Positions 42,978 to 51,613 are shown, counted from the stretch's first letter. The stretch is 64,000 nt of DNA from Bacteroidales bacterium UBA4179 (GCA_002381125.1 DFUT01000024.1:80054-144053); one strand, 5' to 3'. Numbers and translations: made by a program. Notes: generated from the sequence alone by a model not told the origin.

Positions 42978-44270
42978 ATGGATGATACGATATTGGATTT
43001 TCAGTTGGAAAATCGCACGGAAGCCATTATCAAAGTAATTGGTGTAGGGGGTGGCGGAGGAAATGCCGTTAACCACATGTTTCGTGAAGGAATACACAAT
43101 GTTTCATTTGCTCTCTGCAATACGGATAATCAGGCATTGATGGAATCGCCTGTCCCTGTGAAAATTCAGTTGGGCGAAAACACTACCGGTGGCTTGGGGG
43201 CCGGGAATAGACCCGATATTGCCCGTGAAGCTGCCGAAGAAAGTATTGATCTGATACGCGATTTATTGAGCGACGGCACACGCATGGCGTTTATCACGGC
43301 AGGTATGGGCGGAGGAACAGGAACGGGTGCGGCTCCCGTTGTGGCTAAAGTTGCGAAAGATATGGGCATTTTAACGGTAGGAATTGTAACTATTCCTTTT
43401 GTTTTCGAAGGGCCGAAAAAGATTATCCAGGCATTGAAGGGGGTAGAAGAAATCGCCGCCAATGTGGATGCGCTTTTAGTCATCAATAACGAGCGATTAC
43501 GCGATATTTATCACGATTTAACGATGATGAATGCCTTTGCCAAGGCCGATGATACGTTGACGATCGCAGCAAAAAGCATAGCCGAAATCATCACGGTTCA
43601 CGGCTATGTAAATCTCGACTTTGCCGATGTATACACCACGTTGAAAGATGGTGGCGTTGCCATTATGAGTAGAGGCGTGGGAACAGGGAAAAACAGGGTT
43701 GAAGAAGCCATTCGTGATGCGCTTCATTCGCCTTTGCTTAACAATAATGATGTGTTTAGCGCGAAAAAAATACTCATTAATCTCTCCTTTGGCGAGAAAA
43801 ACCCGTTAATGATGGAAGAGATGAATGCGTTGCACGAGTTCATGTCGAAGTTTAGTCGTGAAATCGAAGTAATTTGGGGGGCTGCTCTGGAAGAAGATCT
43901 TGCCGACGAGGTCAAGATAACGCTGTTGGCTACCGGATTTTCCATTACCAGTGTACCGGGCATCGAAGAACATCGAAAGGCTGAATCTCAGGCGGAAGAA
44001 TTGGAACGCAAGATACAAGAGGATGCAAGAAAAGAACAGGAGGAACAGGACAGGCAATTGATTGAGAAATATTATGGGAAAAAGGGATTGAAGGAGCTTT
44101 TAACAACCAGTTATCGGATTGAGCCCATTGTGCTTACGACAGATGAATTAGACGATGACAAGATTTTAGAGGCAATGGAACGGGTGCCGGTTTTCAAACG
44201 TGATGTAGATTTTGATCCTCGTTCGTACCGAAACGAATCCCACACTCCATCGTCTTCTTTGTTCGATTAA
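42978..44270 (+). CDS. ftsZ: Cell division GTPase FtsZ
   Basis: Tubulin homologue that forms the Z ring. It is 430 aa. The GTP-binding core has GVGGGGGNAVNHM and the tubulin signature GGGTGTG at 111-117 (GMGGGTGTGAAPVVAK). The T7 loop is NLDFADVYT, which supplies the catalytic acid. The conserved core ends near 320 (SITSVPGI). A charged helical linker rich in E and K follows (AEELERKIQEDARKEQEEQD). The C-terminal conserved peptide seems to be ERVPVFKR at about 401-408, followed by about 22 more residues, so it is not at the extreme end. Confidence 0.97.
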   Translation: MDDTILDFQLENRTEAIIKVIGVGGGGGNAVNHMFREGIHNVSFALCNTDNQALMESPVPVKIQLGENTTGGLGAGNRPDIAREAAEESIDLIRDLLSDGTRMAFITAGMGGGTGTGAAPVVAKVAKDMGILTVGIVTIPFVFEGPKKIIQALKGVEEIAANVDALLVINNERLRDIYHDLTMMNAFAKADDTLTIAAKSIAEIITVHGYVNLDFADVYTTLKDGGVAIMSRGVGTGKNRVEEAIRDALHSPLLNNNDVFSAKKILINLSFGEKNPLMMEEMNALHEFMSKFSREIEVIWGAALEEDLADEVKITLLATGFSITSVPGIEEHRKAESQAEELERKIQEDARKEQEEQDRQLIEKYYGKKGLKELLTTSYRIEPIVLTTDELDDDKILEAMERVPVFKRDVDFDPRSYRNESHTPSSSLFD

Positions 44271-44286
44271 AAAAATTATTTTGCTT

Positions 44287-44736
44287 ATGAATTTATTTGA
44301 TACAATTAACGAAGAAATAAAAAAAGCAATGCTTGCAAAAGATAAAGTAAGATTGGAAGCGTTGCGGGGAATCAAGAAAGAATTTTTGGAAGCAAGAGCT
44401 GCCAAAGGTGCTCATAATGAACTTTCGAATGAAACCGCTGTGGTTATTTTGCAGAAAATGGCCAAACAGCGGAGAGATAGTGCCGATATTTATTTGTCGC
44501 AGAATCGGGACGATTTGGCAGAAACCGAACTTGCTCAATTAAATGTCATTCAGGAGTTTTTGCCTCCACAAATGTCTCCCGAAGAATTGGAAGAGGAAGT
44601 TAAAAAAATTATTGCCGAAGTGGGAGCAACTTCCATGAAAGATATGGGTAAGGTGATGGGCGTTGCCATCAAACAACTTGCCGGGAAAGCCGAAGGACGT
44701 CTAATTTCCGAAGTGGTGAAGAGGCTACTCGGTTGA
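44287..44736 (+). CDS. yqeY: GatB/YqeY domain-containing protein
   Basis: A 149-aa helical protein of the YqeY family, related to the tail domain of GatB in tRNA-dependent amidotransferase; its own function is not settled. The ATG at 44287 is chosen because it gives the typical N-terminus NLFDTINEEIKKAMLAKDKV, and the longer frame would overlap ftsZ. Other family segments are LAQLNVIQEFLPPQMSPEEL and the C-terminal MGKVMGVAIKQLAGKAEGRL. It follows ftsZ by 16 bp and likely ends the dcw transcript. Its 3' end overlaps the convergent gene by 12 bp. Confidence 0.92.
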   Translation: MNLFDTINEEIKKAMLAKDKVRLEALRGIKKEFLEARAAKGAHNELSNETAVVILQKMAKQRRDSADIYLSQNRDDLAETELAQLNVIQEFLPPQMSPEELEEEVKKIIAEVGATSMKDMGKVMGVAIKQLAGKAEGRLISEVVKRLLG

Positions 44737-45417
44737 TTCCTTTTTCATATATTTGTCGATGTAATTGCTTTTACGGGCTTTCTTATCGAGTTTTTCCAAT
44801 GCTTTCAGTTGGTTTTTTCCGGGATTGAAATCGGTTGATAAAAGTAAAACGGATAATGTTTCATCATCCACTTTTTTCAATTTGAAAACAACGGTTTGAT
44901 TTTCGATGACGTCGTTTTTGACCAATTTGACAAGGAAATCGTTCGTTGGATCGTAAGCGAACGAAATATTGTCGTATCCCATGTCGGATACTTTTATGGT
45001 ATGGCCTTTCGGATTTTTTTTGAAAAAAAATTTCCCATCGCTGTCGGTTACTCCCCCATGCAGTGTTTTCCCCGATGAATTGAGGAGTTCCACCAGAATT
45101 CCCGGCAAAGAAAAATTGCGGTTGTCTTTCACCTTGATCCCTACAGAGTCTTCTCTTGATCCCGGGAGCGGTTGCACAGACGATTTTTCTCCCGAATATT
45201 CTCCCGTTTTTACCAACAAGTAGTCGCCCAAAATTTCATAACTGCCTTCACCTACTTTATTGGTTATCATGTTTCCCATTTCATTCATATTGAAATACAC
45301 TTTCCCATTCTCAAATTTAAGTACGTCGCCACCTTCCTTAAAAACGCCTTCATACTGTTGGGAATATGTCGTTATGGAAAGGGGAAGAAAAAGCAAGATG
45401 TAAAATATTCTCTTCAT
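44725..45417 (-). CDS. Secreted protein with carboxypeptidase-regulatory-like domain, function unknown
   Basis: A 230-aa protein with a signal peptide (about 1-19, FYILLFLPLSITTYSQ). Residues about 20-85 form an N-terminal beta-domain (YEGVFKEGGDVLKFENGKVY). Residues about 90-150 resemble a carboxypeptidase-regulatory/CnaB-like fold (VGIKVKDNRNFSLPGILVEL, GGVTDSDGKFFF, IKVSDMGYDNISF), as in SusC N-termini but without a barrel. The rest is lysine-rich. Its 3' end overlaps yqeY by 12 bp on the other strand, so the two transcripts would collide. I do not recognise a named family. Confidence 0.7.
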   Translation of the reverse strand: MKRIFYILLFLPLSITTYSQQYEGVFKEGGDVLKFENGKVYFNMNEMGNMITNKVGEGSYEILGDYLLVKTGEYSGEKSSVQPLPGSREDSVGIKVKDNRNFSLPGILVELLNSSGKTLHGGVTDSDGKFFFKKNPKGHTIKVSDMGYDNISFAYDPTNDFLVKLVKNDVIENQTVVFKLKKVDDETLSVLLLSTDFNPGKNQLKALEKLDKKARKSNYIDKYMKKESTE

Positions 45418-45473
45418 TTTTGAATTGTTTGTGGAACGTAATGGAATATACGTTTTAACGTGTGTTTCTTTTG

Positions 45474-45481
45474 CAAAAATA
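45474..45481 (-). promoter_or_regulatory. -7 element for the 44725-45417 gene
   Basis: TATTTTTG on the minus strand matches TAnnTTTG and lies 57 bases before the start codon. No clear -33 element is seen. Confidence 0.4.
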
Positions 45482-45498
45482 CGATAAAATCTTCATTG

Positions 45499-45539
45499 TT
45501 ATCCCCAACAGAGCAATCTTTTCGCCTTGTTGGGGATAA
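45499..45539. terminator. 12-bp inverted repeat after the EF-G paralog gene
   Basis: TTATCCCCAACA (45499-45510) and TGTTGGGGATAA (45528-45539) form a perfect 12-bp stem with a 17-base loop. It lies 37 bases past the fusA2 stop codon. A T-rich stretch (ATTTTTATT) follows only on the plus strand, so its action as a minus-strand terminator is uncertain; it could be a processing hairpin. Confidence 0.5.
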
Positions 45540-45575
45540 GATTTTTATTGATCATGGGAGTTAAAAGAAAAGTCG

Positions 45576-47729
45576 CTATTCTTTTTCGCTTGCTTCGTAT
45601 TCTTTCAGTAGTTTTTCTTGAATATCCGGAGGCACAAGTTCGTATGCTGCAAACTTCATAGTAAATGATGCCCGTCCTCCCGTGATCGAACTAAGAGAAG
45701 TAGCATATGAGCTCATTTCTTTCAAAGGCACTCTGGCTTTGATTTTTTCGAGATATTTATCCCTGTCCATACCCATAATCAAAGCCCGTCGCGTTTGTAG
45801 GTCGCTCATCACGTCGCCCATGTATTCCGAAGGCAAGGAGACGGTAACGTCGTAAATGGGCTCGAGGATTTTTGGGCCGGCATTTTTGAATGCTGTGCTG
45901 AATGCATTGCGCCCTGCAAGCATGAAAGAGATTTCATTGGAATCTACCGGGTGCATTTTGCCGTCATATACGATTACGCGCACGTCGCGCGCATACGATC
46001 CCGTTAAAGGGCCTTGTTCCATTCGGCTCATGATTCCTTTCAAGATTGCCGGCATAAAGCGCGAATCGATGGATCCTCCAACGATACTGTTCACGAAGAC
46101 CAATTTTCCTCCCCATTCAAGCTCGATTTCCTGTACGTCGCGTACCTGTACTTTGATTTCTTGTCCATTGAATTTATATACGTCCGGCATTGGCATGCCT
46201 TCGGAATAAGGTTCCACGATGAGATGGACTTCGCCAAACTGCCCGGCACCTCCCGATTGTTTTTTGTGTCGGTAATCGGCTCGTGCTGCTTTGGTGATCG
46301 TTTCGCGATAGGGAATCTTCGGCTCCTGAAATTCTACTTCAATTTTGTCGTTGTTTTCCAATCTCCATTTGAGTGTTTTCAGATGAAATTCGCCTTGTCC
46401 CGAAACGATGGTTTGTTTCAATTCTTTCGATATTTCCGAAATCAACGTGGGATCTTCTGCATGCATGCGCGTGAGTGCTTCGTTTAATTTTTCGGCATTG
46501 GCTTCGTTTAACGGCTTGATTGCTCTACGATAACGTGGCTCGGGATATTTGATGAAATCGAATTTATTGTCGACACCTTTGGCATTTAATGTATCGCCGG
46601 TACGCACGTCTTTTAGTTTTACGGCGGCTCCAATATTGCCGGCCTGCATTTCTTCTACTTTGTTGCGGATTTGTCCGGCTACCGAAAAAATCTGGGCCAA
46701 ACGTTCTTTGGAACCTCGATTGGCATTGATCAGATCATCGCCTTCTCTTACGGTGCCCGACATAACTTTAAAATAGGAAATTTCCCCGATATGCGGTTCA
46801 ACGGTAGTTTTAAAAACGAAAAGACTGGTCGGAGCATTGGGGTCGGGTTTTACTTCCTTTCCTTCGGTGTTTTTTGGTGCAGGCATTTGATCGGGCGAGG
46901 GAGCCACGGTACTCAGGAAATTCATAACTCGATGTACGCCCATATTTTTTGCAGCTGAGACACAAAATACGGGGAAAATACTGCGGTCGATCAATCCTTT
47001 TTGGATTCCATCGCGCATTTCTTCTTCCGATAATGTTCCCTGTTCGAAATACTTTTCCATCAACTCTTCATCGTTTTCGGCCGCAGCCTCCAGCAGTACT
47101 TTGTATAACTCGTCGGCTCGGGCTTTTTCATTGTCCGGAATATCCATCACATCAGGGGCTGTCGCACCGGGCTTCCATTTGTACATCTTTTGTTTTAAAA
47201 CATCGACAATGCCTTCAAACGAGCTTCCGCTTCCAATGGGGTATTGTATGGGGACTACCTTGTTCCCCCACATTTCTTTCATTTCGGCAAGGGTATTGTC
47301 ATAGTCGGCTTTTTCGTTGTCCATCTGATTGATGACAAACACAACAGGTTTGTTCAGATCTTCTGTATAGTGAAATTGATTTATTGTTCCCACTCCAATT
47401 CCGTTGGCTGCGTGGATAACCATCAGTGCGGTTTCGGTTACGTTGAGTGCAGTGATGACCCCCCCTATAAAGTCATCGGCTCCCGGGCAATCGATGAAAT
47501 TCATCATTTTGTCTTTCCATTCGAAAGAAAATACGGTTGGGAATACCGAATAACCGTATTCCTTTTCTACAGGGAAATAATCGGTGACGGTATTTCCGCT
47601 TTCTATTGTTCCGCGACGTTTTATAAGACCACTCTCGAAAAGCATAGCTTCTGCGAGAGTGGTCTTCCCTGATCCCGAATTGCCTATGATGGCAATATTT
47701 TTAATGTCTTTTGTTTGGTATACTTTCAT
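45576..47729 (-). CDS. fusA2: Elongation factor G paralog (EF-G2 type)
   Basis: A 717-aa translational GTPase-family protein with full EF-G domain order: G domain (1-280), domain II, III (RMHAEDPTLISEISKELKQT), IV (about 470-600, KQSGGAGQFGEVHLIVEPYS) and V (LEPIYDVTVSLPSEYMGDVM). The P-loop is GNSGSGKTT at 16-24. The switch II motif reads DCPGADDF at 80-87: canonical DxPGH has the catalytic His, here Ala84. The G4 motif is NQMD (134-137) instead of NKxD, and switch I lacks RGITI. Reduced or absent GTP hydrolysis is predicted. This matches what has been reported for the Bacteroides thetaiotaomicron EF-G2 paralog, which supports translation under carbon starvation. Tetracycline-protection proteins are excluded by the G motifs. 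Confidence 0.88.
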   Translation of the reverse strand: MKVYQTKDIKNIAIIGNSGSGKTTLAEAMLFESGLIKRRGTIESGNTVTDYFPVEKEYGYSVFPTVFSFEWKDKMMNFIDCPGADDFIGGVITALNVTETALMVIHAANGIGVGTINQFHYTEDLNKPVVFVINQMDNEKADYDNTLAEMKEMWGNKVVPIQYPIGSGSSFEGIVDVLKQKMYKWKPGATAPDVMDIPDNEKARADELYKVLLEAAAENDEELMEKYFEQGTLSEEEMRDGIQKGLIDRSIFPVFCVSAAKNMGVHRVMNFLSTVAPSPDQMPAPKNTEGKEVKPDPNAPTSLFVFKTTVEPHIGEISYFKVMSGTVREGDDLINANRGSKERLAQIFSVAGQIRNKVEEMQAGNIGAAVKLKDVRTGDTLNAKGVDNKFDFIKYPEPRYRRAIKPLNEANAEKLNEALTRMHAEDPTLISEISKELKQTIVSGQGEFHLKTLKWRLENNDKIEVEFQEPKIPYRETITKAARADYRHKKQSGGAGQFGEVHLIVEPYSEGMPMPDVYKFNGQEIKVQVRDVQEIELEWGGKLVFVNSIVGGSIDSRFMPAILKGIMSRMEQGPLTGSYARDVRVIVYDGKMHPVDSNEISFMLAGRNAFSTAFKNAGPKILEPIYDVTVSLPSEYMGDVMSDLQTRRALIMGMDRDKYLEKIKARVPLKEMSSYATSLSSITGGRASFTMKFAAYELVPPDIQEKLLKEYEASEKE

Positions 47730-47761
47730 GATTGGAGTATTTATTAACGTATTTGAAGTTG

Positions 47762-47791
47762 CAAAATTAAAACGACTTTGCTTCGTGCAAA
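47762..47791 (-). promoter_or_regulatory. Promoter of the EF-G paralog gene
   Basis: On the minus strand TTTG (47788-47791) is separated by 18 bases from TAATTTTG (47762-47769), a good match to the -33/-7 pattern. It lies 33 bases before the start codon, giving a leader of about 30 bases. Confidence 0.6.
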
Positions 47792-47936
47792 AAATGCAAA
47801 ATCGTATCTTAAAAAAAGCGGTTGCAAGTTAAAAAAAACGATACAATCCATGAAATATGCAATAATGTTACAAAAGTATGTTTTATAACACATGTTGAAG
47901 GCTGATTTTTTTATCAACCTCTGTCCCACACATTTT
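47792..47936. other. AT-rich upstream region of the EF-G paralog
   Basis: The stretch is A/T-rich with poly-A runs and contains a short GTATC...GATAC inverted repeat (about 47804-47845). No gene or further named site is recognised. Upstream regulatory sites for the EF-G paralog would be expected here. Confidence 0.4.
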
Positions 47937-48098
47937 ATGGTAAGCGAAATTTCCGCCCACAAACGCCAAACTACATTGCCAAGAGGAAAAAACTCCGCTC
48001 ACAAGCGTCGAAACACATCGATGGTAAACGAAAACTCTGCTCACAAGCGTCGATATACGTCGACGGGAAGAAAAATCCGCTCCCGTCGGCTTCTCGGG
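47937..48098. repeat. Imperfect tandem repeat, about 42-bp unit, three to four copies
   Basis: Units start near 47937, 47981, 48021 and 48063. The shared core is CCGCTCACAAGCGTCGA, and a GGTAAACGAAAA-like stretch precedes it. Unit 1 is diverged (CCGCCCACAAACGCCAA) and unit 4 is only partial. Because 42 is a multiple of three, the block is open on both strands and encodes a 14-residue repeat either way (SAHKRRNTS... on plus, VSTLVSGVF... on minus). Whether it is translated is unknown. Confidence 0.65.
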
Positions 48099-48493
48099 AT
48101 TTTTTGCGGACACTCGGTACGGTTGTGTATGTTTTTTAGCCGAACCCATGGGCCTTTTGCGGTGTTTTGGCTTATGGCAACAATGCGTTTGGGAGCCTTT
48201 GAAACGGATGCCGTGATTGGGGGGCGAATAATTTGGATTGGGAATTTGTTTGCTATCGATTGCTTTGATAAATTTGCGTAATGATTCGATCAATATCTAT
48301 CCAATACTTTCTTTTTTTGTCGATAATCAATGCGATAAGCTTGTGGATAATCAAGCAATTATGGATGTCGGGCGTTGACCCCGGAACTGTTTGAAACGTA
48401 GTGCACATCTTGCATGTTCACACGCTTTTGTTCATGTTTTTTCATGCACTTGGTTTTTTATTCGTTTGTCAAACAGTTTAATGCAACAATTCA
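48099..48493. other. Gap upstream of the Ca2+ ATPase, no convincing gene
   Basis: Overlapping frames on both strands (47883-48293 minus, 47892-48281 plus) are open, but their codon content looks unnatural and I recognise no family. The part from 48290 is AT-rich and should carry the ATPase promoter, though no full consensus was found. A single DnaA-box-like 9-mer occurs at 48342-48350. Confidence 0.45.
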
Positions 48494-51169
48494 ATGACAT
48501 ATTATCATAATCAAAACATAGAAGCAATACTTCAACAATTCGATGTATCTCCCGAAAAAGGGCTATCGCATGCCGAAGCAAAAAAACGCCTTGAGGTCTA
48601 TGGCCCGAATCGATTGGAAACAACAAAGCCAAAATCCACTTTGCAAATCTTTTTCGCCCAGTTCAAGGGGTCGATGGTGATGATCCTTTTCATTGCTGCC
48701 ATTATTTCGGGTATAATCGGTATAAAAAATGGAGAAGGATTTTTAGATACAGCGGTTATACTGGCTATTTTGGTAGTTAATGCCATCATTGGAACGATTG
48801 AGGAGAAAAAAGCACAGTCTTCGTTGGAGGCGTTGAAAAAGATGAGCGCCCCACATTCCAAAGTATTGCGTGATGGAGAAGTTGTCGAAATTTCTTCTAC
48901 GGATATTGTTCCCGGCGATATCGTGATATTGGAAACCGGCGATATTGTTCCTGCCGATATGCGGCTTGTTGAAGCAATGAATTTGAAAATTCAGGAATCG
49001 GCCCTTACCGGTGAATCGGTTCCGGTGGAAAAAAATGCCGAGACATTGGAAGCAGAAGACATTCCATTGGGCGATCGGGAAAACATGGCGTTTGCTACCT
49101 GTGTTGTGACCTATGGTCGAGGGAGGGGTGTTGTTGTTGCCACCGGTATGAAGACCGAAGTAGGCAAAATAGCCCATATGCTTCAACATGCCGAGGAAAC
49201 CGAAACGCCGATGGGTAAACGACTGGAACAGCTCGGTAAAATCTTGGGTTACGTAGCCATAGTCATCTGCTGTATCATTTTTGCCGTCGGGATGCTTTAT
49301 GGGAAAAACCGTCTCGAGATGTTTATGATGGCTGTCAGTCTTGCCGTAGCTGCTATTCCCGAAGGGCTTCAGATTGTTTCTACTTTGGTGCTTTCAATTG
49401 GTGTGCAACGTCTTGTAAAACAGAATGCCATTGTGCGCAGATTGCCTTCGGTGGAGTCGTTGGGGAGTGTTACGGTAATTTGTTCCGATAAAACGGGCAC
49501 ACTCACCCTGAATAAAATGACAGTAGTAAGGGGATGGACATTCGGCAATGAAATCGATTTTCGTTATCGCGATTCGATAGAAATAGAAGACGATACCGAC
49601 AAAGAAATATTGTTGCGGAGTGCATTGCTTTGTACCGATGCCCATTTGAGAATACTTCCCGACGGTACACACGAAAACTCGGGCGATCCCACCGAAACGG
49701 CTATCGTTGACATAGCATTGAATTTCGGGATAAACAAAAATGAGGAAGAAAAAAAATACCCGCGTGTAGGAGAAGTGCCTTTCGATTCGGATCGTAAGCG
49801 TATGTCTACCATCAACAGAATGGAAAACGGGAAGTTGCGTGTTAATGTGAAAGGTGGGGTAGACGAGGTGTTGAGTGTTACATCCCATATTTTTGTTCAT
49901 GGCGATATTCGTCCGATTACCCAAGAGGATATTACTGTAATCAGAACCCAAAACGAGATAATGGCACAAGATGCTTTGCGGGTTCTTGCCGTGGCATATA
50001 AGGATATTGACGATCTCCCGGGAAAAGTGACTGCCGAAACGATCGAGAATAATCTTGTTTTTGTGGGGTTGCTCGGCATGATCGACCCGCCTCGCCCCGA
50101 AGTAAAAGAAGCAGTGAACAAGTGCAAAATAGCCGGTATACGTCCGGTAATGATTACAGGAGACCATAAGATCACCGCCCTTGCTATTGCCAAAGAAATC
50201 GGGATTTATCAAGAAGGCGATCAAGCCATTACGGGTACCGAACTGGAAAAAATGGACGATAGTGAGTTGTATGGCAATGTGAAAGCGTATTCTGTATATG
50301 CGCGCGTGATACCTGCACACAAAGTACGCATTGTAAAGGGGTGGCAATCACACGGCGATATTGTTGCCATGACGGGTGACGGCGTAAACGATGCTCCTGC
50401 TTTGAAACAAGCCGATGTGGGTGTTGCGATGGGCGTGACAGGTACAGAAGTTGCAAAGGATGTGGCAGATGTAATCCTTGCCGACGATAATTTCGCTACC
50501 ATCGTCAACGCTGTTGAAGAAGGTCGTCGTATCTACGATAATATTCTCAAAACCATTCAGTACCTTTTGTCATCCAATGTTGGTGAAGTTCTGCTTATTC
50601 TGATTGCCTCGTTGCTGAATCTCGGTAATCCGATGACGCCAATTCTTATTCTTTGGATCAATTTGGTGACAGACAGCCTCCCTGCACTGGCATTGAGTAT
50701 GGATCCTGCCGAGGAAGATATCATGAAACGTAAACCGCGTGATCCCCAAAAGGGATTTTTTTCACGGGGAATGGTTTGGCGCATCGTGTATCAGGGCACA
50801 ACAATCGGGTTGATTTCGCTGGCAGCTTATCTGATCGGATTTAAAGATGGTGGTCAGCCTTTGGGACAAACCATGGCTTTTGCCGTGCTCGGATTTTCTC
50901 AGTTGATTCATGTTCGAAATCTACATTCCAACAAAATATCTTGTTTTAAAATCAGTCCGTTTATCAATAAAGCGTTGATAGGTGCTATTCTTGTTTCGGC
51001 AGCATTCATGGTTTTGATTCTTCTGATTCCGCCTATCATGAATATTTTTGGCACTGTCGCTATGGATGGAATACATTGGGCGTATGTATTGCTTCTCTCG
51101 CTAGTTCCTATTGTTATGGTCGAATGGATGAAACTCATGAAATTAAACGGTTCAAAAGATGAGTATTAA
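48494..51169 (+). CDS. P-type calcium-transporting ATPase (P2 class)
   Basis: An 891-aa cation pump that exports Ca2+ using ATP. The N-terminal cation_ATPase_N domain is at about 5-60. The actuator motif is LTGESVPVEK (TGES at 172-175). The M4 ion site is AAIPEGL (289-292 PEGL). The phosphorylated aspartate is Asp332 in SDKTGTLTLNKM. The hinge motif is TGDGVNDAPALKQADVGVAMG, and M6 carries NLVTDSLPALALSMDPAEED. The PEGL and NxxTD motifs fit Ca2+ pumps of the SERCA/PMCA group better than Na+/K+ pumps. Ten membrane segments are expected. The gene is monocistronic, with a clear terminator after it. Confidence 0.9.
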   Translation: MTYYHNQNIEAILQQFDVSPEKGLSHAEAKKRLEVYGPNRLETTKPKSTLQIFFAQFKGSMVMILFIAAIISGIIGIKNGEGFLDTAVILAILVVNAIIGTIEEKKAQSSLEALKKMSAPHSKVLRDGEVVEISSTDIVPGDIVILETGDIVPADMRLVEAMNLKIQESALTGESVPVEKNAETLEAEDIPLGDRENMAFATCVVTYGRGRGVVVATGMKTEVGKIAHMLQHAEETETPMGKRLEQLGKILGYVAIVICCIIFAVGMLYGKNRLEMFMMAVSLAVAAIPEGLQIVSTLVLSIGVQRLVKQNAIVRRLPSVESLGSVTVICSDKTGTLTLNKMTVVRGWTFGNEIDFRYRDSIEIEDDTDKEILLRSALLCTDAHLRILPDGTHENSGDPTETAIVDIALNFGINKNEEEKKYPRVGEVPFDSDRKRMSTINRMENGKLRVNVKGGVDEVLSVTSHIFVHGDIRPITQEDITVIRTQNEIMAQDALRVLAVAYKDIDDLPGKVTAETIENNLVFVGLLGMIDPPRPEVKEAVNKCKIAGIRPVMITGDHKITALAIAKEIGIYQEGDQAITGTELEKMDDSELYGNVKAYSVYARVIPAHKVRIVKGWQSHGDIVAMTGDGVNDAPALKQADVGVAMGVTGTEVAKDVADVILADDNFATIVNAVEEGRRIYDNILKTIQYLLSSNVGEVLLILIASLLNLGNPMTPILILWINLVTDSLPALALSMDPAEEDIMKRKPRDPQKGFFSRGMVWRIVYQGTTIGLISLAAYLIGFKDGGQPLGQTMAFAVLGFSQLIHVRNLHSNKISCFKISPFINKALIGAILVSAAFMVLILLIPPIMNIFGTVAMDGIHWAYVLLLSLVPIVMVEWMKLMKLNGSKDEY

Positions 51170-51246
51170 TTTTGCATGATGTATTTTTTGTTATTAATGG
51201 ATGTAAAATGATTAAAACATAGATTAAATAAGTGGCAGTTTCACAC

Positions 51247-51284
51247 TTACCTTGTTCATTGAGTGGACAAGGTAAATTTTTTTT
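51247..51284 (+). terminator. Intrinsic terminator of the Ca2+ ATPase gene
   Basis: A perfect 9-bp stem (TTACCTTGT at 51247-51255, ACAAGGTAA at 51267-51275) with an 11-base loop is followed by eight T residues (51277-51284). It lies 78 bases after the stop codon. Confidence 0.85.
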
Positions 51285-51286
51285 AT

Positions 51287-51294
51287 TATTTTTG
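51287..51294 (+). promoter_or_regulatory. -7 element for the oad operon
   Basis: TATTTTTG is an exact TAnnTTTG match 60 bases before oadG and directly follows the ATPase terminator. The -33 region would fall inside the terminator loop and stem, where no TTTG is found. Confidence 0.4.
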
Positions 51295-51353
51295 AGGCGG
51301 AAAAATCGGTTTATAATCAATTACATATTTTACACAAACAATAAATTTATCGC

Positions 51354-51611
51354 ATGGAGAATCTAAACGAAGCGCTTTTTCTTCTGGTTGTTGGAATGCT
51401 TACGGTTTTTGTCATTCTTATGTTGGTAGTGGCGGTTGGAAATCTGATTATACTATTTACCAATCGTTTTTTGCCGCCTCCCGACGATGCCGAAAAGGGG
51501 AAACATATAGATCCTAAAAAATTGGCTGTCATTGTGGCTGCAGTGGATATTGTTACGAAAGGAAAGGGCAAAATAGCCAACATAGAAAAAATAGGAACTC
51601 AAAATAAATAA
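51354..51611 (+). CDS. oadG: Sodium-pumping decarboxylase gamma subunit (OadG family)
   Basis: An 85-aa membrane protein with one N-terminal transmembrane helix (about 8-35, LFLLVVGMLTVFVILMLVVA), a proline-rich turn (FLPPPDDAEKGK) and a short cytosolic helical tail (LAVIVAAVDIVTKGKG). In oxaloacetate and methylmalonyl-CoA decarboxylases this subunit holds the complex together. It is the first gene of a three-gene operon, 2 bp before oadA. Confidence 0.88.
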   Translation: MENLNEALFLLVVGMLTVFVILMLVVAVGNLIILFTNRFLPPPDDAEKGKHIDPKKLAVIVAAVDIVTKGKGKIANIEKIGTQNK

Positions 51612-51613
51612 TT

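Noticed and set aside
44212..44286. Upstream start for yqeY
   Set aside because: It would overlap the end of ftsZ and add residues not found in the family.
47883..48293. 136-aa minus-strand ORF and the overlapping 129-aa plus-strand ORF
   Set aside because: Both are open only because of the 42-bp tandem repeat and carry unnatural composition. Kept as a repeat, not as genes.
48342..48350. Perfect DnaA box (TTATCCACA on the minus strand)
   Set aside because: One 9-mer is expected by chance about once in every two windows of this size, and no second exact box, dnaA gene or AT-rich unwinding array is nearby.
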